Source: Candidatus Poribacteria bacterium
Lineage (GTDB): Bacteria > Poribacteria > WGA-4E > GCA-2687025
Reading direction: 5' to 3'
Assembly (NCBI GenBank): GCA_028818695.1
Contig: JAPPNK010000004.1
Location: 62,001 to 126,000 of the forward strand
Length of the DNA: 64,000 bases
The notes under the pieces are model-generated. The model was not told the DNA's origin. It was given only the letters and a program-made list of their open reading frames with translations, and did not search any database. Position 1 is the first letter of the stretch, and the number at the start of each line of letters is the position of its first letter. Below are positions 1-9,176 of the stretch, piece by piece. The position numbers were made by a program, and so were the translations under genes.

Positions 1-789
1 AAAAGCGACGAGGTAAACGGCAGTGCCGACGTCATCAGGGACGACCTTGAAAAAGGCGTCCGGATATTTGAAGGCAACGCGCGCCTAGACCGCGTCGACA
101 GGACAGGGCATCTCTACGCCGACCGCATCACGATGTTTTACGATCCTGACGACGAATCGGCGCGACCCAACCGAATGCTGGCTGAAGGAAACGTTCAGCT
201 GCGCGAAGGCGACATGAACGCCGAATGCGACGCTGCGGACTTCACCGACGGAATGAACGTCATTGAGCTGACGAACAAGGAAGGCAAGGTGACCGTCCTG
301 CAGGAGAAGGATGAAATGAAGGCGGACAGGTTTCGTTACGACCGGAGGGACGAGTCGCGGCAGGGCTGGAATGTGGATATGCGCCGTCTGGACGATTCGG
401 GGACGTTGAACGCGCGGACGGTGACGATGCGCATAGAAACGGACGAAAACGGCGTCTCGACGGATCGGATGACCGCGGAGGGCGATGTGCGTTTGCGCCA
501 AGAGGACATTCAAGCGACCTGCGACCGCGCCGATTTTCTTGACGAGGGGCAGATCATGGAGCTGACCGGGCGCGTCGTCGTTCTCCAAGAAGGGACGCGG
601 CTCGAAGCGGAGCTGTTTCAATACGACAACCGAGAAGGGCAGAAGAAGCAGATCGCAAAAGGCTCTCCCGCCAAGTTTCGTTTTCGGCTTCCCCCTCCTG
701 AGGAATCTGCGGAGAACGCGGAAGAGCAGACCGAAGAGAACGCTGAGGAACAGACCGAGGAGAACGCGGATGGCGGTTCTTCAGACTGA
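1..789 (+). CDS. OstA/LptA-like LPS transport protein, 3' part
   Basis: The frame is open from the first base, so the N-terminus lies outside the window. The visible 262 residues are repeated OstA-like strands with the recurring pattern 'A.G.V.L....I...D.A.F', for example around MLAEGNVQLREGDMNAECD and MTAEGDVRLRQEDIQATCD. In the LptA/LptC/LptD N-domain family this fold is a periplasmic beta-jellyroll that carries LPS from the inner to the outer membrane. The last 25 residues are a Glu-rich tail with a repeated EEQTEENA unit. The stop lies 20 bp inside lptB, indicating translational coupling in an lptA-lptB-rpoN-hpf order that is common in diderms. Whether this is lptA or an LptC-LptA fusion cannot be told without the start. 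Confidence 0.8.
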   Translation, partial: KSDEVNGSADVIRDDLEKGVRIFEGNARLDRVDRTGHLYADRITMFYDPDDESARPNRMLAEGNVQLREGDMNAECDAADFTDGMNVIELTNKEGKVTVLQEKDEMKADRFRYDRRDESRQGWNVDMRRLDDSGTLNARTVTMRIETDENGVSTDRMTAEGDVRLRQEDIQATCDRADFLDEGQIMELTGRVVVLQEGTRLEAELFQYDNREGQKKQIAKGSPAKFRFRLPPPEESAENAEEQTEENAEEQTEENADGGSSD

Positions 790-1495
790 CGAACTTGTCA
801 AGTCGTACGGCAAGCGCGTCGTTGTCGACAATGTGAGCCTTAAGGTGAACACGGGCGAGATTGTGGGCCTTCTCGGCCCGAACGGCGCGGGCAAGACGCA
901 GACGTTCCGTATGATTGTGGGCTTGACGCGCCCCCGCAGCGGCGAGATCTATCTGGACGGGGAGCCGCTTGTCGGGCTGCCGATGTATCAACGGGCGCGA
1001 AAGGGAATCGCATACCTGCCGCAGGAGCCGTCTATCTTCCGCAAGATGACGGTCGGCGAGAACCTGTTGGCTGTATTGGAAGCGCAGAAAATGTCCAAGA
1101 ACGAGCAGATCAAACGAAAAGACGAGCTGCTGCGCGAGTTTGGGCTGTCGCATCTTGAACATAACAAGGCGTTCACGTTGTCCGGCGGGGAGCAGCGCAG
1201 GGCGGAGATCGCGCGGACGCTCACCATTTCGCCCAAATTTATGCTGCTGGACGAACCGTTTGCGGGCATCGACCCAAAGACGATACAGGACATACAGCAG
1301 GTGGCGGCGCAGCTGCGCGAGCGCGGCATCGGCATTGTGGTGACGGATCATAACGCGGCGGAGACGCTGGAGATCGCCAACCGAGCTTATCTGATTGTGG
1401 ACGGCAAGATCATGCTGGAAGGCGCGCCGAGCGAGCTGTTGAAAAGCGAAGAGGCGCGCCGTTACTACTTCGGCAACGGCAGAGAATTGAGCTGA
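770..1495 (+). CDS. lptB: LPS export ABC transporter ATP-binding protein LptB
   Basis: A 241-residue ABC ATPase, the usual LptB length. LptB powers LPS extraction from the inner membrane together with LptF/LptG. The Walker A motif is GPNGAGKT near residue 35, the signature LSGGEQRRAEIARTL is near residue 135, Walker B is FMLLDEPFAGIDP, and the switch histidine is in VVTDHN. The residue following the catalytic GKT is Gln (GKTQTF), where most LptB proteins have a second Thr. The Mg-binding Thr itself is kept, so activity is expected. The ATG overlaps the upstream OstA-like gene by 20 bp and rpoN follows 2 bp after the stop. Confidence 0.95.
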   Translation: MAVLQTDELVKSYGKRVVVDNVSLKVNTGEIVGLLGPNGAGKTQTFRMIVGLTRPRSGEIYLDGEPLVGLPMYQRARKGIAYLPQEPSIFRKMTVGENLLAVLEAQKMSKNEQIKRKDELLREFGLSHLEHNKAFTLSGGEQRRAEIARTLTISPKFMLLDEPFAGIDPKTIQDIQQVAAQLRERGIGIVVTDHNAAETLEIANRAYLIVDGKIMLEGAPSELLKSEEARRYYFGNGRELS

Positions 1496-1497
1496 GC

Positions 1498-2955
1498 ATG
1501 CGCACCTCCCTCGGAATACGCCAGTCGCAGCGTCAAGCCATCGTCATAACGCCGAAGATGCACCAGTCGATACGCATCATGCAGATGGACAGGCTGGCGC
1601 TGCTGGAGCGCATCGCCGAGGAGATGGAAGAGAACATCCTTCTGGAAGAGGGCGTCGACGCCGACCTTGAAAACGAGTTTGAACGGGAGGCGGAGCCGCT
1701 TGACAGCGAGGATTTGGAGGCGGAGGAGGCGGAAGAGAACTATCCTGAAATCCGCGTTGAGGACTTTATGGACGACAGCCTTCCGCCGATGCGCTCATCG
1801 ATGGAGTATGAGGAGTTTGACGAAGATCGGCGCCCCGATTTTGCTGTCGAAACCACCTTTTTAGACGAGTTGCGGGAGCAGCTGGCGATGAAGCGGCTCC
1901 CCGAAGCCGACCGCAAGGTGTGCGAATGGATACTCGGCAACCTGGACGACGACGGCTTTCTTGCCATTGAGCTGTCCGAGCTGGCTGACCGCGTGGGCAG
2001 GAGCGAAGATGAGGTGGAAGAGATACTGATCTACATTCAAAAAAACTTCGATCCTGTCGGCGCGGCGTCCAGAAACCGCCAGGAGTTTTTCATTCGCCAG
2101 ATGGAAGCGGACGAGTCGTCCGATCCGATTGCGCTGGCGATGGTGCGGGAGCATTACGCCGATCTGCTTCATAACAGGGCGCCGAAGATTGCGAAGGCTC
2201 TGGGCTGTGAAACGGAGCGCGTCCAGGAGGCGAAACAGCGGCTGTCTCACTTGAAACTTTCGCCGGCGAGCGGTTTTTACGAGGGTTATCGGGGGAGCAA
2301 GCGGTATGCGCAGGAGACGTTTGCGATCTCGCCGGATGTGACCGTCTCAAAAGAGAACGGAGAGTATGTCGTGTCGGCGGCGAACGATTCGATTCCGCCG
2401 CTCCGCCTCAACCGCAAGTATCTGAACATGCTGGAGCGCGCGGCAAGCCTTCGCCCGGACGAGCGGGAGTGGCTGGAGCGGTATCGAGAGCGCGCGCTGG
2501 AGCTGATACGGAACATCCATGAGCGCGGCAGGACGATAGAGCTGGTCGCGCGCGAGATCTTTGAGGTTCAGCGCGATTTTTTGGAACAGGGGAAGCGCGC
2601 TTTGAAGCCGCTCGGTTTATGCGACATCGCCGATCGGATCGGAATGCATGAGTCGACCGTGAGCCGCGCGACCAACGGCAAGTACGTCCAGACCCCGCAG
2701 GGCGTGTTTGAGCTGAAGTACTTCTTCTCAAGCGGGCTGCGCCGGCGCGGCGGAGGCAAGGCGTCGTCTGTCAGCGTCCGCGCCGAAATTGAGCGGCTTG
2801 TGGAAAACGAGGACCCCGCAAACCCGCTCAGCGACGAGGCGATCAGTCAGCTTTTGAAAGAGGACGGAACGCAGGTCGCCCGGCGCACGGTCGCAAAATA
2901 CCGCGGCCAACTTGGCATACCTTCGTCCAGTCTACGCAAAACCCAGTGGAAGTGA
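1498..2955 (+). CDS. rpoN: RNA polymerase sigma-54 factor RpoN
   Basis: A 485-residue sigma-54. Region I at the N-terminus is Gln-rich (RQSQRQAIVITPKMHQSIRI), and an acidic region II runs from about residue 45 to 115. The core-binding domain follows. A helix-turn-helix segment reads LCDIADRIGMHESTVSRATN, and the diagnostic RpoN box ARRTVAKYR lies about 16 residues from the C-terminus. Sigma-54 directs transcription from -24/-12 promoters and needs AAA+ activators, none of which is seen in this window. It starts 2 bp after lptB and is followed by the hibernation factor gene, the standard lpt-rpoN-hpf arrangement. Confidence 0.96.
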   Translation: MRTSLGIRQSQRQAIVITPKMHQSIRIMQMDRLALLERIAEEMEENILLEEGVDADLENEFEREAEPLDSEDLEAEEAEENYPEIRVEDFMDDSLPPMRSSMEYEEFDEDRRPDFAVETTFLDELREQLAMKRLPEADRKVCEWILGNLDDDGFLAIELSELADRVGRSEDEVEEILIYIQKNFDPVGAASRNRQEFFIRQMEADESSDPIALAMVREHYADLLHNRAPKIAKALGCETERVQEAKQRLSHLKLSPASGFYEGYRGSKRYAQETFAISPDVTVSKENGEYVVSAANDSIPPLRLNRKYLNMLERAASLRPDEREWLERYRERALELIRNIHERGRTIELVAREIFEVQRDFLEQGKRALKPLGLCDIADRIGMHESTVSRATNGKYVQTPQGVFELKYFFSSGLRRRGGGKASSVSVRAEIERLVENEDPANPLSDEAISQLLKEDGTQVARRTVAKYRGQLGIPSSSLRKTQWK

Positions 2956-3011
2956 CCGCCCGACGGCGGCCGCTTCCGACACACCTCCACAACAAGGAAC
3001 GGAGACCCACG

Positions 3012-3371
3012 ATGCATATCGAAATGCGATCAAGGCCTTTCAATCTTCCAGCGCAGACCCGCGAGGATCTCGCGGAGCGCGTTGAGCGTCTGGCGCTAAT
3101 CGGGATCGGGATCACCGACGCGGCTGTGCATATTGAGGAGCGCGGAGGGAGGTTTGACGCTGAGCTCACCTTGAGCGGCAAGCGCGCTGTGTTCCGCGCC
3201 AGCGCCAGCGGAGCCGGCTCTGTTTCGCAGGCAATCGATGCGGCGATCGCCAAAGCTGAAAAGCAGCTGCGGCGGCATAAAGACCGCATCCGAAACGCGC
3301 GCCGCCGCGCTGTTCAGCCGGAGCCGCTTGAAGGCGGCGACATTCCGCCCATCGTCGACTCGAACTCGTAA
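3012..3371 (+). CDS. hpf: Ribosome hibernation promoting factor (short HPF/RaiA type)
   Basis: A 119-residue protein of the sigma-54 modulation/HPF S30AE family, which binds the 30S decoding region and inactivates ribosomes in stationary phase. The fold pattern is visible: MHIEMRSRPFNLPAQTREDL at the start, then HIEERGGRFDAELTLSGK and the conserved DAAIAKAEKQLRRHKDRIRN helix. It has no C-terminal dimerisation domain, so it is the short type. The frame extends upstream to 2946, but ATG 3012 is chosen because GGAG at 3001-3004 sits correctly before it and the family alignment begins there. It lies directly after rpoN. Confidence 0.9.
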   Translation: MHIEMRSRPFNLPAQTREDLAERVERLALIGIGITDAAVHIEERGGRFDAELTLSGKRAVFRASASGAGSVSQAIDAAIAKAEKQLRRHKDRIRNARRRAVQPEPLEGGDIPPIVDSNS

Positions 3372-3384
3372 ACGGAGAAGGACG

Positions 3385-4191
3385 ATGGAGAACGCGGCTC
3401 TATCGGACAGGCAGCGCCGGCTCTTTGACAAGAACGGGTTTCTCGTTGTCCCAAACGCCCTCTCTGCCGAGGAGATCAAGCGGTATGAGCGGGTAAGCGA
3501 TCGGATGATCGACGCGCTGGACAACAAAGGCAGTTACGTTCAGCTGCGCCCCGGCATCGTCCAAGAGCCGGCGTTCCATCCGCTCTTGACGCATTCGCCC
3601 GCCGTACCTTACATCGCGCAGCTGCTCTCGCCCAACATACAGCTGCACACAACGGCGGTCATCTACAAATACCCGGAACCGGACAGCGAAGAGACGCGCA
3701 TGCGGCGGGGATGGCACCGCGACGCCGGCATCACAGAGGATCTTGGGCATGCGAACCTGCCGCGCGTCGGAATCAAGGCGGCGTACTGCTTGACCGACTT
3801 TCATGAACCGTTGTCAGGAATGACGCTCTTTGCGCCGGGGTCGCATCTGCTTGCGTCTCCGCTGACGATACCGAAAGGCGGGGCGGATCCTGAAGGCGCG
3901 GTTGATCTGCGTCTGAACGCCGGGGACCTTGTCCTGTTTGAAAACCGCGTCTTTCATACGGCGGCGCCGAATCTGTCCGACCGCGTTTCAAAAGCGGCCA
4001 TCTTCGGCTACGCATACCGATGGCTGGGAGGGTATAAGGAGGCGATGCGCTCCGTTCAACCGGACGAGGCGGTGTTGGAGCAGGTCGACCCGATCGGTCA
4101 GCAGATTCTCGGCGCGGGCGACGGACTGGCGCGCTGGGCGGAAGAGCATGGGTATGCGCGCGCCCCGTTTGAGTGGGTGACGGAAGCCTGA
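3385..4191 (+). CDS. Phytanoyl-CoA dioxygenase (PhyH) family protein, canonical HxD
   Basis: A 268-residue non-haem Fe(II)/2-oxoglutarate oxygenase of the PhyH family. The start at 3385 follows AACGGAGAAGG; the open frame extends upstream without support. The metal triad is intact: WHRDAG gives His-x-Asp and FHTAAPNLSDR gives the distal His with the 2-oxoglutarate-binding Arg. The double-stranded beta-helix core includes GMTLFAPGSH. The substrate cannot be inferred from sequence. It lies between hpf and dusB, which starts 5 bp downstream, so all three may be co-transcribed. It contrasts with the two paralogs at 16-17.5 kb, which lack the Asp. Confidence 0.88.
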   Translation: MENAALSDRQRRLFDKNGFLVVPNALSAEEIKRYERVSDRMIDALDNKGSYVQLRPGIVQEPAFHPLLTHSPAVPYIAQLLSPNIQLHTTAVIYKYPEPDSEETRMRRGWHRDAGITEDLGHANLPRVGIKAAYCLTDFHEPLSGMTLFAPGSHLLASPLTIPKGGADPEGAVDLRLNAGDLVLFENRVFHTAAPNLSDRVSKAAIFGYAYRWLGGYKEAMRSVQPDEAVLEQVDPIGQQILGAGDGLARWAEEHGYARAPFEWVTEA

Positions 4192-4196
4192 GCCGC

Positions 4197-5201
4197 ATGC
4201 AGATCGGACATGTGCGCATTGAGGCGGGGGCGATTCTGGCGCCGATGGAGGATGTGACGGATCAGCCGTTTCGCCGGCTGTGTAAGCGCATGGGCGCTTC
4301 GCTGCTTTATACAGAGTTTGCGGCGGCGGAAGCGATCGCGCGCGATGTCGACTCGGCGCTTCAAAAGCTGCAGTTTGGAGAGGACGAAAGGCCCTTTGCC
4401 ATTCAGATCTACGGCAATCGGGTGGAAGCGATGACGCGCGCCGCCGAGAAAGCGGCAGACCTCCAGCCTGACATACTTGACATCAACTTTGGCTGCCCCG
4501 CTAAGAAGGTCGCCTACGGAGGCGAAACGTCATGCGCCGGGTCGGGTCTGTTGCGTTTTCCTGAACGCATGGAGGCGATTACGGCGGCGGTCGTCCAGGC
4601 GATGAAGCCGCGCGGCATTCCTGTCACCGTCAAAACGCGCATCGGGTGGGACGGCGACTCGATCAATGCGCTGGAGACCGTCGAGCGGATGGAGCGGGCG
4701 GGCGCGCAGGCGATCGCCTTCCATGGACGCACCCGCGCGCAGATGTTCAAAGGCTGCGCCGACTGGTCATGGATACGCGCCGCCAAAGAAGCCGCCCGCA
4801 TACCGGTCGTCGGAAACGGAGATGTCGCCGCGCCGGCGGACGCGCTCCGCATGCTGAACGAAACGGGCGTGGACGCCGTCATGATCGGGCGCGGCGCCAT
4901 CGGCAACCCGTGGATATTCGCGCAGACGAAGGCGCTGCTTGAAACAGGCGAAGAGCCGCCCATGCCGACCCCAGAAGAACGCGCCAGCCTGTATCTAGAG
5001 CATCTGGACGTCGTCGCCGAATCGAAAGGCGAACGCGGCGTTCGTCGGCTCCGCCGGCATGTGAAGCGTTACTTGAGCGGTTTTCAGAATGCGGCAGATC
5101 TGCGCGGGCGCATCATGCAGACGACAGACGCGAACGAGATATGCGGCATCGTATGCGGGCAGTTTCCTTCAGCGGAGCGTTTTATTCATAGACGAGAATG
5201 A
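4197..5201 (+). CDS. dusB: tRNA-dihydrouridine synthase, DusB-like
   Basis: A 334-residue FMN enzyme that reduces uridine to dihydrouridine in the tRNA D-loop. Dus landmarks are APMEDVTDQPFR at the N-terminus, INFGCPAKKV, VKTRIGWD, FHGRTRAQMFKG, GNGDV and MIGRGAIGNPWIF. The segment after GCPAKKV reads AYGGETSCAGSGLL, where many DusB proteins have a lysine/leucine-rich NRKLAGSALL, a small local divergence. ATG 4197 (MQIGHVR) is preferred to an in-frame ATG 8 codons upstream because family members begin at this point. The last 20 bp overlap the 3' end of the convergent Ycf48-like gene. Confidence 0.92.
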   Translation: MQIGHVRIEAGAILAPMEDVTDQPFRRLCKRMGASLLYTEFAAAEAIARDVDSALQKLQFGEDERPFAIQIYGNRVEAMTRAAEKAADLQPDILDINFGCPAKKVAYGGETSCAGSGLLRFPERMEAITAAVVQAMKPRGIPVTVKTRIGWDGDSINALETVERMERAGAQAIAFHGRTRAQMFKGCADWSWIRAAKEAARIPVVGNGDVAAPADALRMLNETGVDAVMIGRGAIGNPWIFAQTKALLETGEEPPMPTPEERASLYLEHLDVVAESKGERGVRRLRRHVKRYLSGFQNAADLRGRIMQTTDANEICGIVCGQFPSAERFIHRRE

Positions 5202-7068
5202 TGCCCCATTCGCCGACCGCCCAGACGCGGCCGTCCGGCGCGACAGCGACGCCGTTGAGATCAAGCGTCCGCGTCGGCGTTTCCATGCGCGTCCATGTGA
5301 TGCCGCCGTCGAGCGTGTGAAGCAGCGTCGCCGATTCGCCCGCCGCCCACGCCTCCTTCGCGGAGACCGCCGCAAGCCCGTTGAGACTGACGGCGTCGGC
5401 GTTGCTGATCTGGGCAACCCAGGTTGTTCCGCCGTCTGTAGACCGCAGGATCGTTCCGCCTGTGCCGACAATCCAGCCCGTTTTGCCGTCTGGGGCGAAT
5501 TCGATGTCGTTCAGTTGCTCAAAGACATTGGATTCGATCTTTTCCCAGGTGTCGCCGCCGTCGGTTGTGCGGATGATCGTTCCGGCTAGACCGACCGCCG
5601 CCATATCGGTTTTGGAGAGAACGTCCATCCCGTAAAGCGGGTTGAAAGACGCTTCTTGGGCGTTCGCGGTGTAGGATGTCCATGTGTCGCCGCCGTCTTC
5701 GGTTTTGATCGCCTTCGTGTTTTCTCCGACGAGCCAGCCCGTTTTTCCGTCCGGCAGGAATCCGATGGCGTTGGAGGGCAGCGAAAGTTCCGCCCCGTCG
5801 CTTGTGGCGATGCGCCGTTCTTGTCCGGTTTCGCTTCGCGTGTTTTGGAGCGGCTGCCATGCATTTCCGTCTCTTGTTTCAAAAAAGGTGCGGTTGTCGC
5901 CGACGACAAAGCCTTTTTTAGAGTTGACAGCTGCTAAGCCGAACAGCTGGAAGGGAGCGTTGATTCTCTGAAGTTCCCATGACTCTCCTCCGTCGCGGGT
6001 CGCGTAGATCGCGCCGGCGGCGCCGGCCGCCCAGCCGTTTTTTTCGTCGGCAAACTCGATGGAGTACAGGTCGGGATGGCTGTATATGGTGTCCCAGCTC
6101 TCGCCGGCGTCTGTGGAGCGGAGGAGCGTGCCGTATTCGCCGACAGCGACCAGCGTGTTCGCGTCCAGCCATGAGACGTCGTTGATGCGGGCGAGCGTCG
6201 GGCGCGGTTCAATGCGCGTCCATGTGCCGCCGCCGTCTCTCGTTTTTAAGACGACGCCGAACTCCGCGCCGGCGATGCCGATATTTGCGTTCAAAAACTC
6301 CACTTCCCAGAGCGGCTCCGGCATTCCGTTGGAGTGCGGCACATTCATGTCCATGGCTGTCCATTCTCCGCTTCCGTCGAAGCGCATCCCGGCTCCGTTT
6401 CCGCCGACAGCCCACATCGCGCCGCCGACGGCGCTGACCGTCTTGATGGACATGTTGCCGATGTTTTGGGAGATCCATGTGTCGCCGCCGTCTTCGGTGT
6501 AAAGCGCGGTGCCGGCGTCGCCGACAATGACGCCTTTCACCGGCGTTTCAAAGTACACATCGCGCAGATCGTTGTTTGTCTCGGTGCTGAGCGGCGTCCA
6601 TTTCATTCCGCCGTCCTCCGTTCGAAAGACGGCGCCTCCGTCAGCGGCGATCCACCCTTGCATTTCATCGAGAAAAAAGACCGAGTTCAGCACAGGGCTG
6701 GCTCCGACATTCAGGAGCAGCCAGCTGTCTCCTCCGTCGTCCGTTTTGAAGATCACGCCGTTTTCTCCGCAGACGAAGCCGATCGTCTCGTTCAGCATAA
6801 ACACATGTTTGAGCTCCGAGTTTCTTTTCTCCGGCGAAAGAGAAGCGTTCAACGAGCCGGCGATCCATGTCAAGCCGCCGTCGGTCGTTTTGCCAACCGT
6901 CGCGCGGTTTGCGGCGATGACGCCCAGCTTTGAGTTGGCAAAGTCGACCGCTTGGATATGGCGCGTCATTTGCCATTTGCGCGCATATTTCCATTCAGCG
7001 GCTTCCGTCGCCCCTAAGAAGAGCGCCGTCCAGATCAACGCAACCGCAACAACGTACTTTCGCAACAT
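5182..7068 (-). CDS. Secreted Ycf48/BNR-type beta-propeller protein
   Basis: A 628-residue exported protein made of about twelve repeats of the pattern G-W-x-V-G-x-x-G-x-(hydrophobic)-x-x-T-x-D-G-G-x-T-W, typical of the Ycf48/Hcf136 and BNR sialidase-like propellers. The start MLRKYVVAVALIWTALFLGA is an N-terminal signal peptide. It is chosen over upstream in-frame starts because GGAG lies 6 bases before it. In cyanobacteria Ycf48 assists photosystem II assembly, but similar proteins occur widely in non-phototrophs, where their role is mostly unknown. Nothing else here suggests photosynthesis. The repeats cover the whole mature chain with no extra domain. It is transcribed divergently from the WD40 gene array. 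Confidence 0.85.
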   Translation of the reverse strand: MLRKYVVAVALIWTALFLGATEAAEWKYARKWQMTRHIQAVDFANSKLGVIAANRATVGKTTDGGLTWIAGSLNASLSPEKRNSELKHVFMLNETIGFVCGENGVIFKTDDGGDSWLLLNVGASPVLNSVFFLDEMQGWIAADGGAVFRTEDGGMKWTPLSTETNNDLRDVYFETPVKGVIVGDAGTALYTEDGGDTWISQNIGNMSIKTVSAVGGAMWAVGGNGAGMRFDGSGEWTAMDMNVPHSNGMPEPLWEVEFLNANIGIAGAEFGVVLKTRDGGGTWTRIEPRPTLARINDVSWLDANTLVAVGEYGTLLRSTDAGESWDTIYSHPDLYSIEFADEKNGWAAGAAGAIYATRDGGESWELQRINAPFQLFGLAAVNSKKGFVVGDNRTFFETRDGNAWQPLQNTRSETGQERRIATSDGAELSLPSNAIGFLPDGKTGWLVGENTKAIKTEDGGDTWTSYTANAQEASFNPLYGMDVLSKTDMAAVGLAGTIIRTTDGGDTWEKIESNVFEQLNDIEFAPDGKTGWIVGTGGTILRSTDGGTTWVAQISNADAVSLNGLAAVSAKEAWAAGESATLLHTLDGGITWTRMETPTRTLDLNGVAVAPDGRVWAVGEWGIILVYE

Positions 7069-7116
7069 GATTTTCTCCATAACACAGCCCGCGCAGGGCG
7101 CCCGCATATCAAGATT

Positions 7117-7145
7117 ACTATAAACGTCTTTTGAAGCGATGTCAA
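7117..7145 (-). promoter_or_regulatory. Sigma-70-type promoter for the Ycf48-like gene
   Basis: On the minus strand TTGACA (7140-7145) and TATAGT (7117-7122) are separated by 17 bp. It faces the Ycf48-like gene, whose start codon lies about 50 bp downstream. Match to the housekeeping consensus is very good; no transcription data are available. Confidence 0.65.
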
Positions 7146-7195
7146 CACGCTGAATTCAGGACGGCGTCCTACTATTCCGCCATTCCCGCGCGCCC

Positions 7196-7224
7196 TTGAC
7201 CCTTCCGCCGCTCTCCTTTAAACT
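7196..7224 (+). promoter_or_regulatory. Promoter of WD40 copy 1
   Basis: TTGACC (7196-7201), 17 bp, TAAACT (7219-7224). The same layout is repeated before the other two WD40 genes. AGGAG at 7243-7247 precedes ATG 7254. Confidence 0.6.
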
Positions 7225-7253
7225 AAAGAAACCGACTCAAACAGGAGCCGCGC

Positions 7254-9104
7254 ATGAAACGCCGCTTTCATTGCTTATGCGCTTTCTTGTTGACAGCGTG
7301 CGCGTTCAAGGCGTTCCCGTCGCCGGAGATCTCGCGCCTCAACCTTCCAGAAGGCGCCAAGCTGCGCATCGGCAAAGGTACCATCAACTCGATCGCCTAT
7401 TCTCCAGACGGCAAGCAGCTCGCCGCTGCGGGCAGCGTCGGGGTCTGGATCTACGACGCGCTCTACGGCGGGGAGATCGCGCTGCTTCATGGACACACGG
7501 ACAATGTACATTTGGCGGCGTATTCGCCGAATGGCAAGCGCATCGTCAGCGCAAGCGGCGACAAAACGATTCGCGTCTGGGACGCCGAAACCGGCGAGAC
7601 TCTCAAAACGCTCACTGGACATACCGACGCAGTCTATTCGGCGGCGTATTCTCCTGACGGCAAGCGCATCGTCAGCGCAAGCGAGGACAAGACGGTTCGC
7701 ATCTGGGACGCCGAAACCGGCGGGACGCTCAAAACGATTGAAGGACATACAGAGGCGGTCTATTCGGCGGCGTTTTCGCCGGACGGGACCAAAATTGTCA
7801 GCGCAAGCGGAGATGATACGGTCCGCGTATGGGACGGCGAGACAGGGGCGCTTCTCAACACGCTCAAAGAACATCGAGACAGGGTTATGTCGGCGGCGTA
7901 TTCTCCGGACGGAAAGCGCATCGCCAGCGGGGGATGGGACTCCAATACGCGGATATGGGACGCCGAGACAGGAAATCTTCTCAGTACTCTTGGAAGGGAT
8001 CGGACGAATAGATATCGGATGAAAAACCATCCGGTTGCGTACTCGCCGGACGGGAGAATTCTGGCAGGCGCGGCTCCGCTTCGGCTGCGGCTATGGGCAG
8101 CTGAATCTGGAGCGCCGCTTCCGCCGTTTGACAACAGAAGCGGAGCGAAGGCGTTCGCGTTTTCGCCGGACGGGCATAGCGTCGCAACCGTCGGGGACGA
8201 CAACGCCATCCGCATCTGGAATATCAAGCTTCGCGCTCTGGTCTCTACGATTGATGAACATAAGGGCGGTTTCATGTTTGCCGCGCTGCCGCCGGACGGA
8301 AAGCGTATCGCCGCCGGCCGCGGCGTCCGCATTCAGATATGGGATGCGGAGACAGGCTCCCTCCTCAAAACGCTCAAAGGGCATACAGGTCCGGTCTACT
8401 CGGCGGCGTATTCGTCGGACGGAAAGCGTATCGCCAGCGGGGGCTGGAAAGACGGCGTTCGCATCTGGAACGCGGAGACGGGCGCCCTTCTCAAAACGTT
8501 CTACGCAAATGTCTATTCGGTTGCGTATTCGCCGGACGGCAAGCGGATCGCCAGCGCCAGCGAGAACGGGACCGTGCGCATCTGGGACGCGGGGTCCGGC
8601 AGAGAACTCAAAACGCTCAAAGGACATAGCAAGCCTGTACTCTCGGTTGCGTATTCGCCGGACGGCAAGCGGATCGCCAGCGCCGGCAGCGACCAGACGA
8701 TACGCATCTGGGACGCGGAAACGGGCGCGCGCGTCAAAATGCTCATACATATAAGGGATATCTTTTCGGTCGCATATTCGCCGGACGGAAAGACAATTGT
8801 CAGTTCAGGCTCGTACGACAATGCGCATCTATGGGATGCAGAGACGTTCGTCCATCTCACCGCGCTTGAAGGCGATAAGACCGACATCCATTCGGTTGTC
8901 TATTCGCCGGACGGAAAGACCGTCGCCGGCGCCTGTAAAGACGGGACGGCGCGCATCTGGAACGCGGAGACGGGCGCCCTTCTCAAAACGCTCAAAGGGC
9001 ATTATGAGCCTGTCCGCTGGGCGGAGTATTCGTCAGACGGAAAAATGCTGGCGACCGCAGGCGACGACGGCGCCGTCATCCTTTGGGACGTCTCCGACCT
9101 GTAG
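7254..9104 (+). CDS. WD40-repeat lipoprotein, paralog 1
   Basis: A 616-residue protein with a short export signal ending in a lipobox (LLTAC, Cys16), so probably a lipoprotein outside the cytoplasm. About 14 WD40 units follow, most of the form H-x-x-x-V-x-S-x-A-Y-S-P-D-G-K-R-I-x-S-(A/G)-S...(I/V)-W-D-A-E-T-G. Fourteen units fit two seven-bladed propellers. WD40 propellers are protein-binding scaffolds; no enzymatic domain is visible and the partner is unknown. The central units (about residues 255-340) are more divergent than the rest. This copy is the most distant of the three tandem paralogs. Confidence 0.88.
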   Translation: MKRRFHCLCAFLLTACAFKAFPSPEISRLNLPEGAKLRIGKGTINSIAYSPDGKQLAAAGSVGVWIYDALYGGEIALLHGHTDNVHLAAYSPNGKRIVSASGDKTIRVWDAETGETLKTLTGHTDAVYSAAYSPDGKRIVSASEDKTVRIWDAETGGTLKTIEGHTEAVYSAAFSPDGTKIVSASGDDTVRVWDGETGALLNTLKEHRDRVMSAAYSPDGKRIASGGWDSNTRIWDAETGNLLSTLGRDRTNRYRMKNHPVAYSPDGRILAGAAPLRLRLWAAESGAPLPPFDNRSGAKAFAFSPDGHSVATVGDDNAIRIWNIKLRALVSTIDEHKGGFMFAALPPDGKRIAAGRGVRIQIWDAETGSLLKTLKGHTGPVYSAAYSSDGKRIASGGWKDGVRIWNAETGALLKTFYANVYSVAYSPDGKRIASASENGTVRIWDAGSGRELKTLKGHSKPVLSVAYSPDGKRIASAGSDQTIRIWDAETGARVKMLIHIRDIFSVAYSPDGKTIVSSGSYDNAHLWDAETFVHLTALEGDKTDIHSVVYSPDGKTVAGACKDGTARIWNAETGALLKTLKGHYEPVRWAEYSSDGKMLATAGDDGAVILWDVSDL

Positions 9105-9117
9105 CCGCCCTCCGCCC

Positions 9118-9146
9118 TTGACCCTTCCCCCTCTCTCCTTTAAGCT
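9118..9146 (+). promoter_or_regulatory. Promoter of WD40 copy 2
   Basis: TTGACC (9118-9123), 17 bp, TAAGCT (9141-9146), in a 72-bp intergenic region nearly identical to those before copies 1 and 3. Each paralog therefore seems to be its own transcription unit. Confidence 0.6.
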
Positions 9147-9176
9147 AGAAGAAACCGACTCAAACGGGAGCCGCGC

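Noticed and set aside
5182-7068. Ycf48-like protein as evidence for photosynthesis
   Set aside because: Ycf48/BNR propellers are common in non-phototrophs and no photosystem, pigment or carbon-fixation gene is present.
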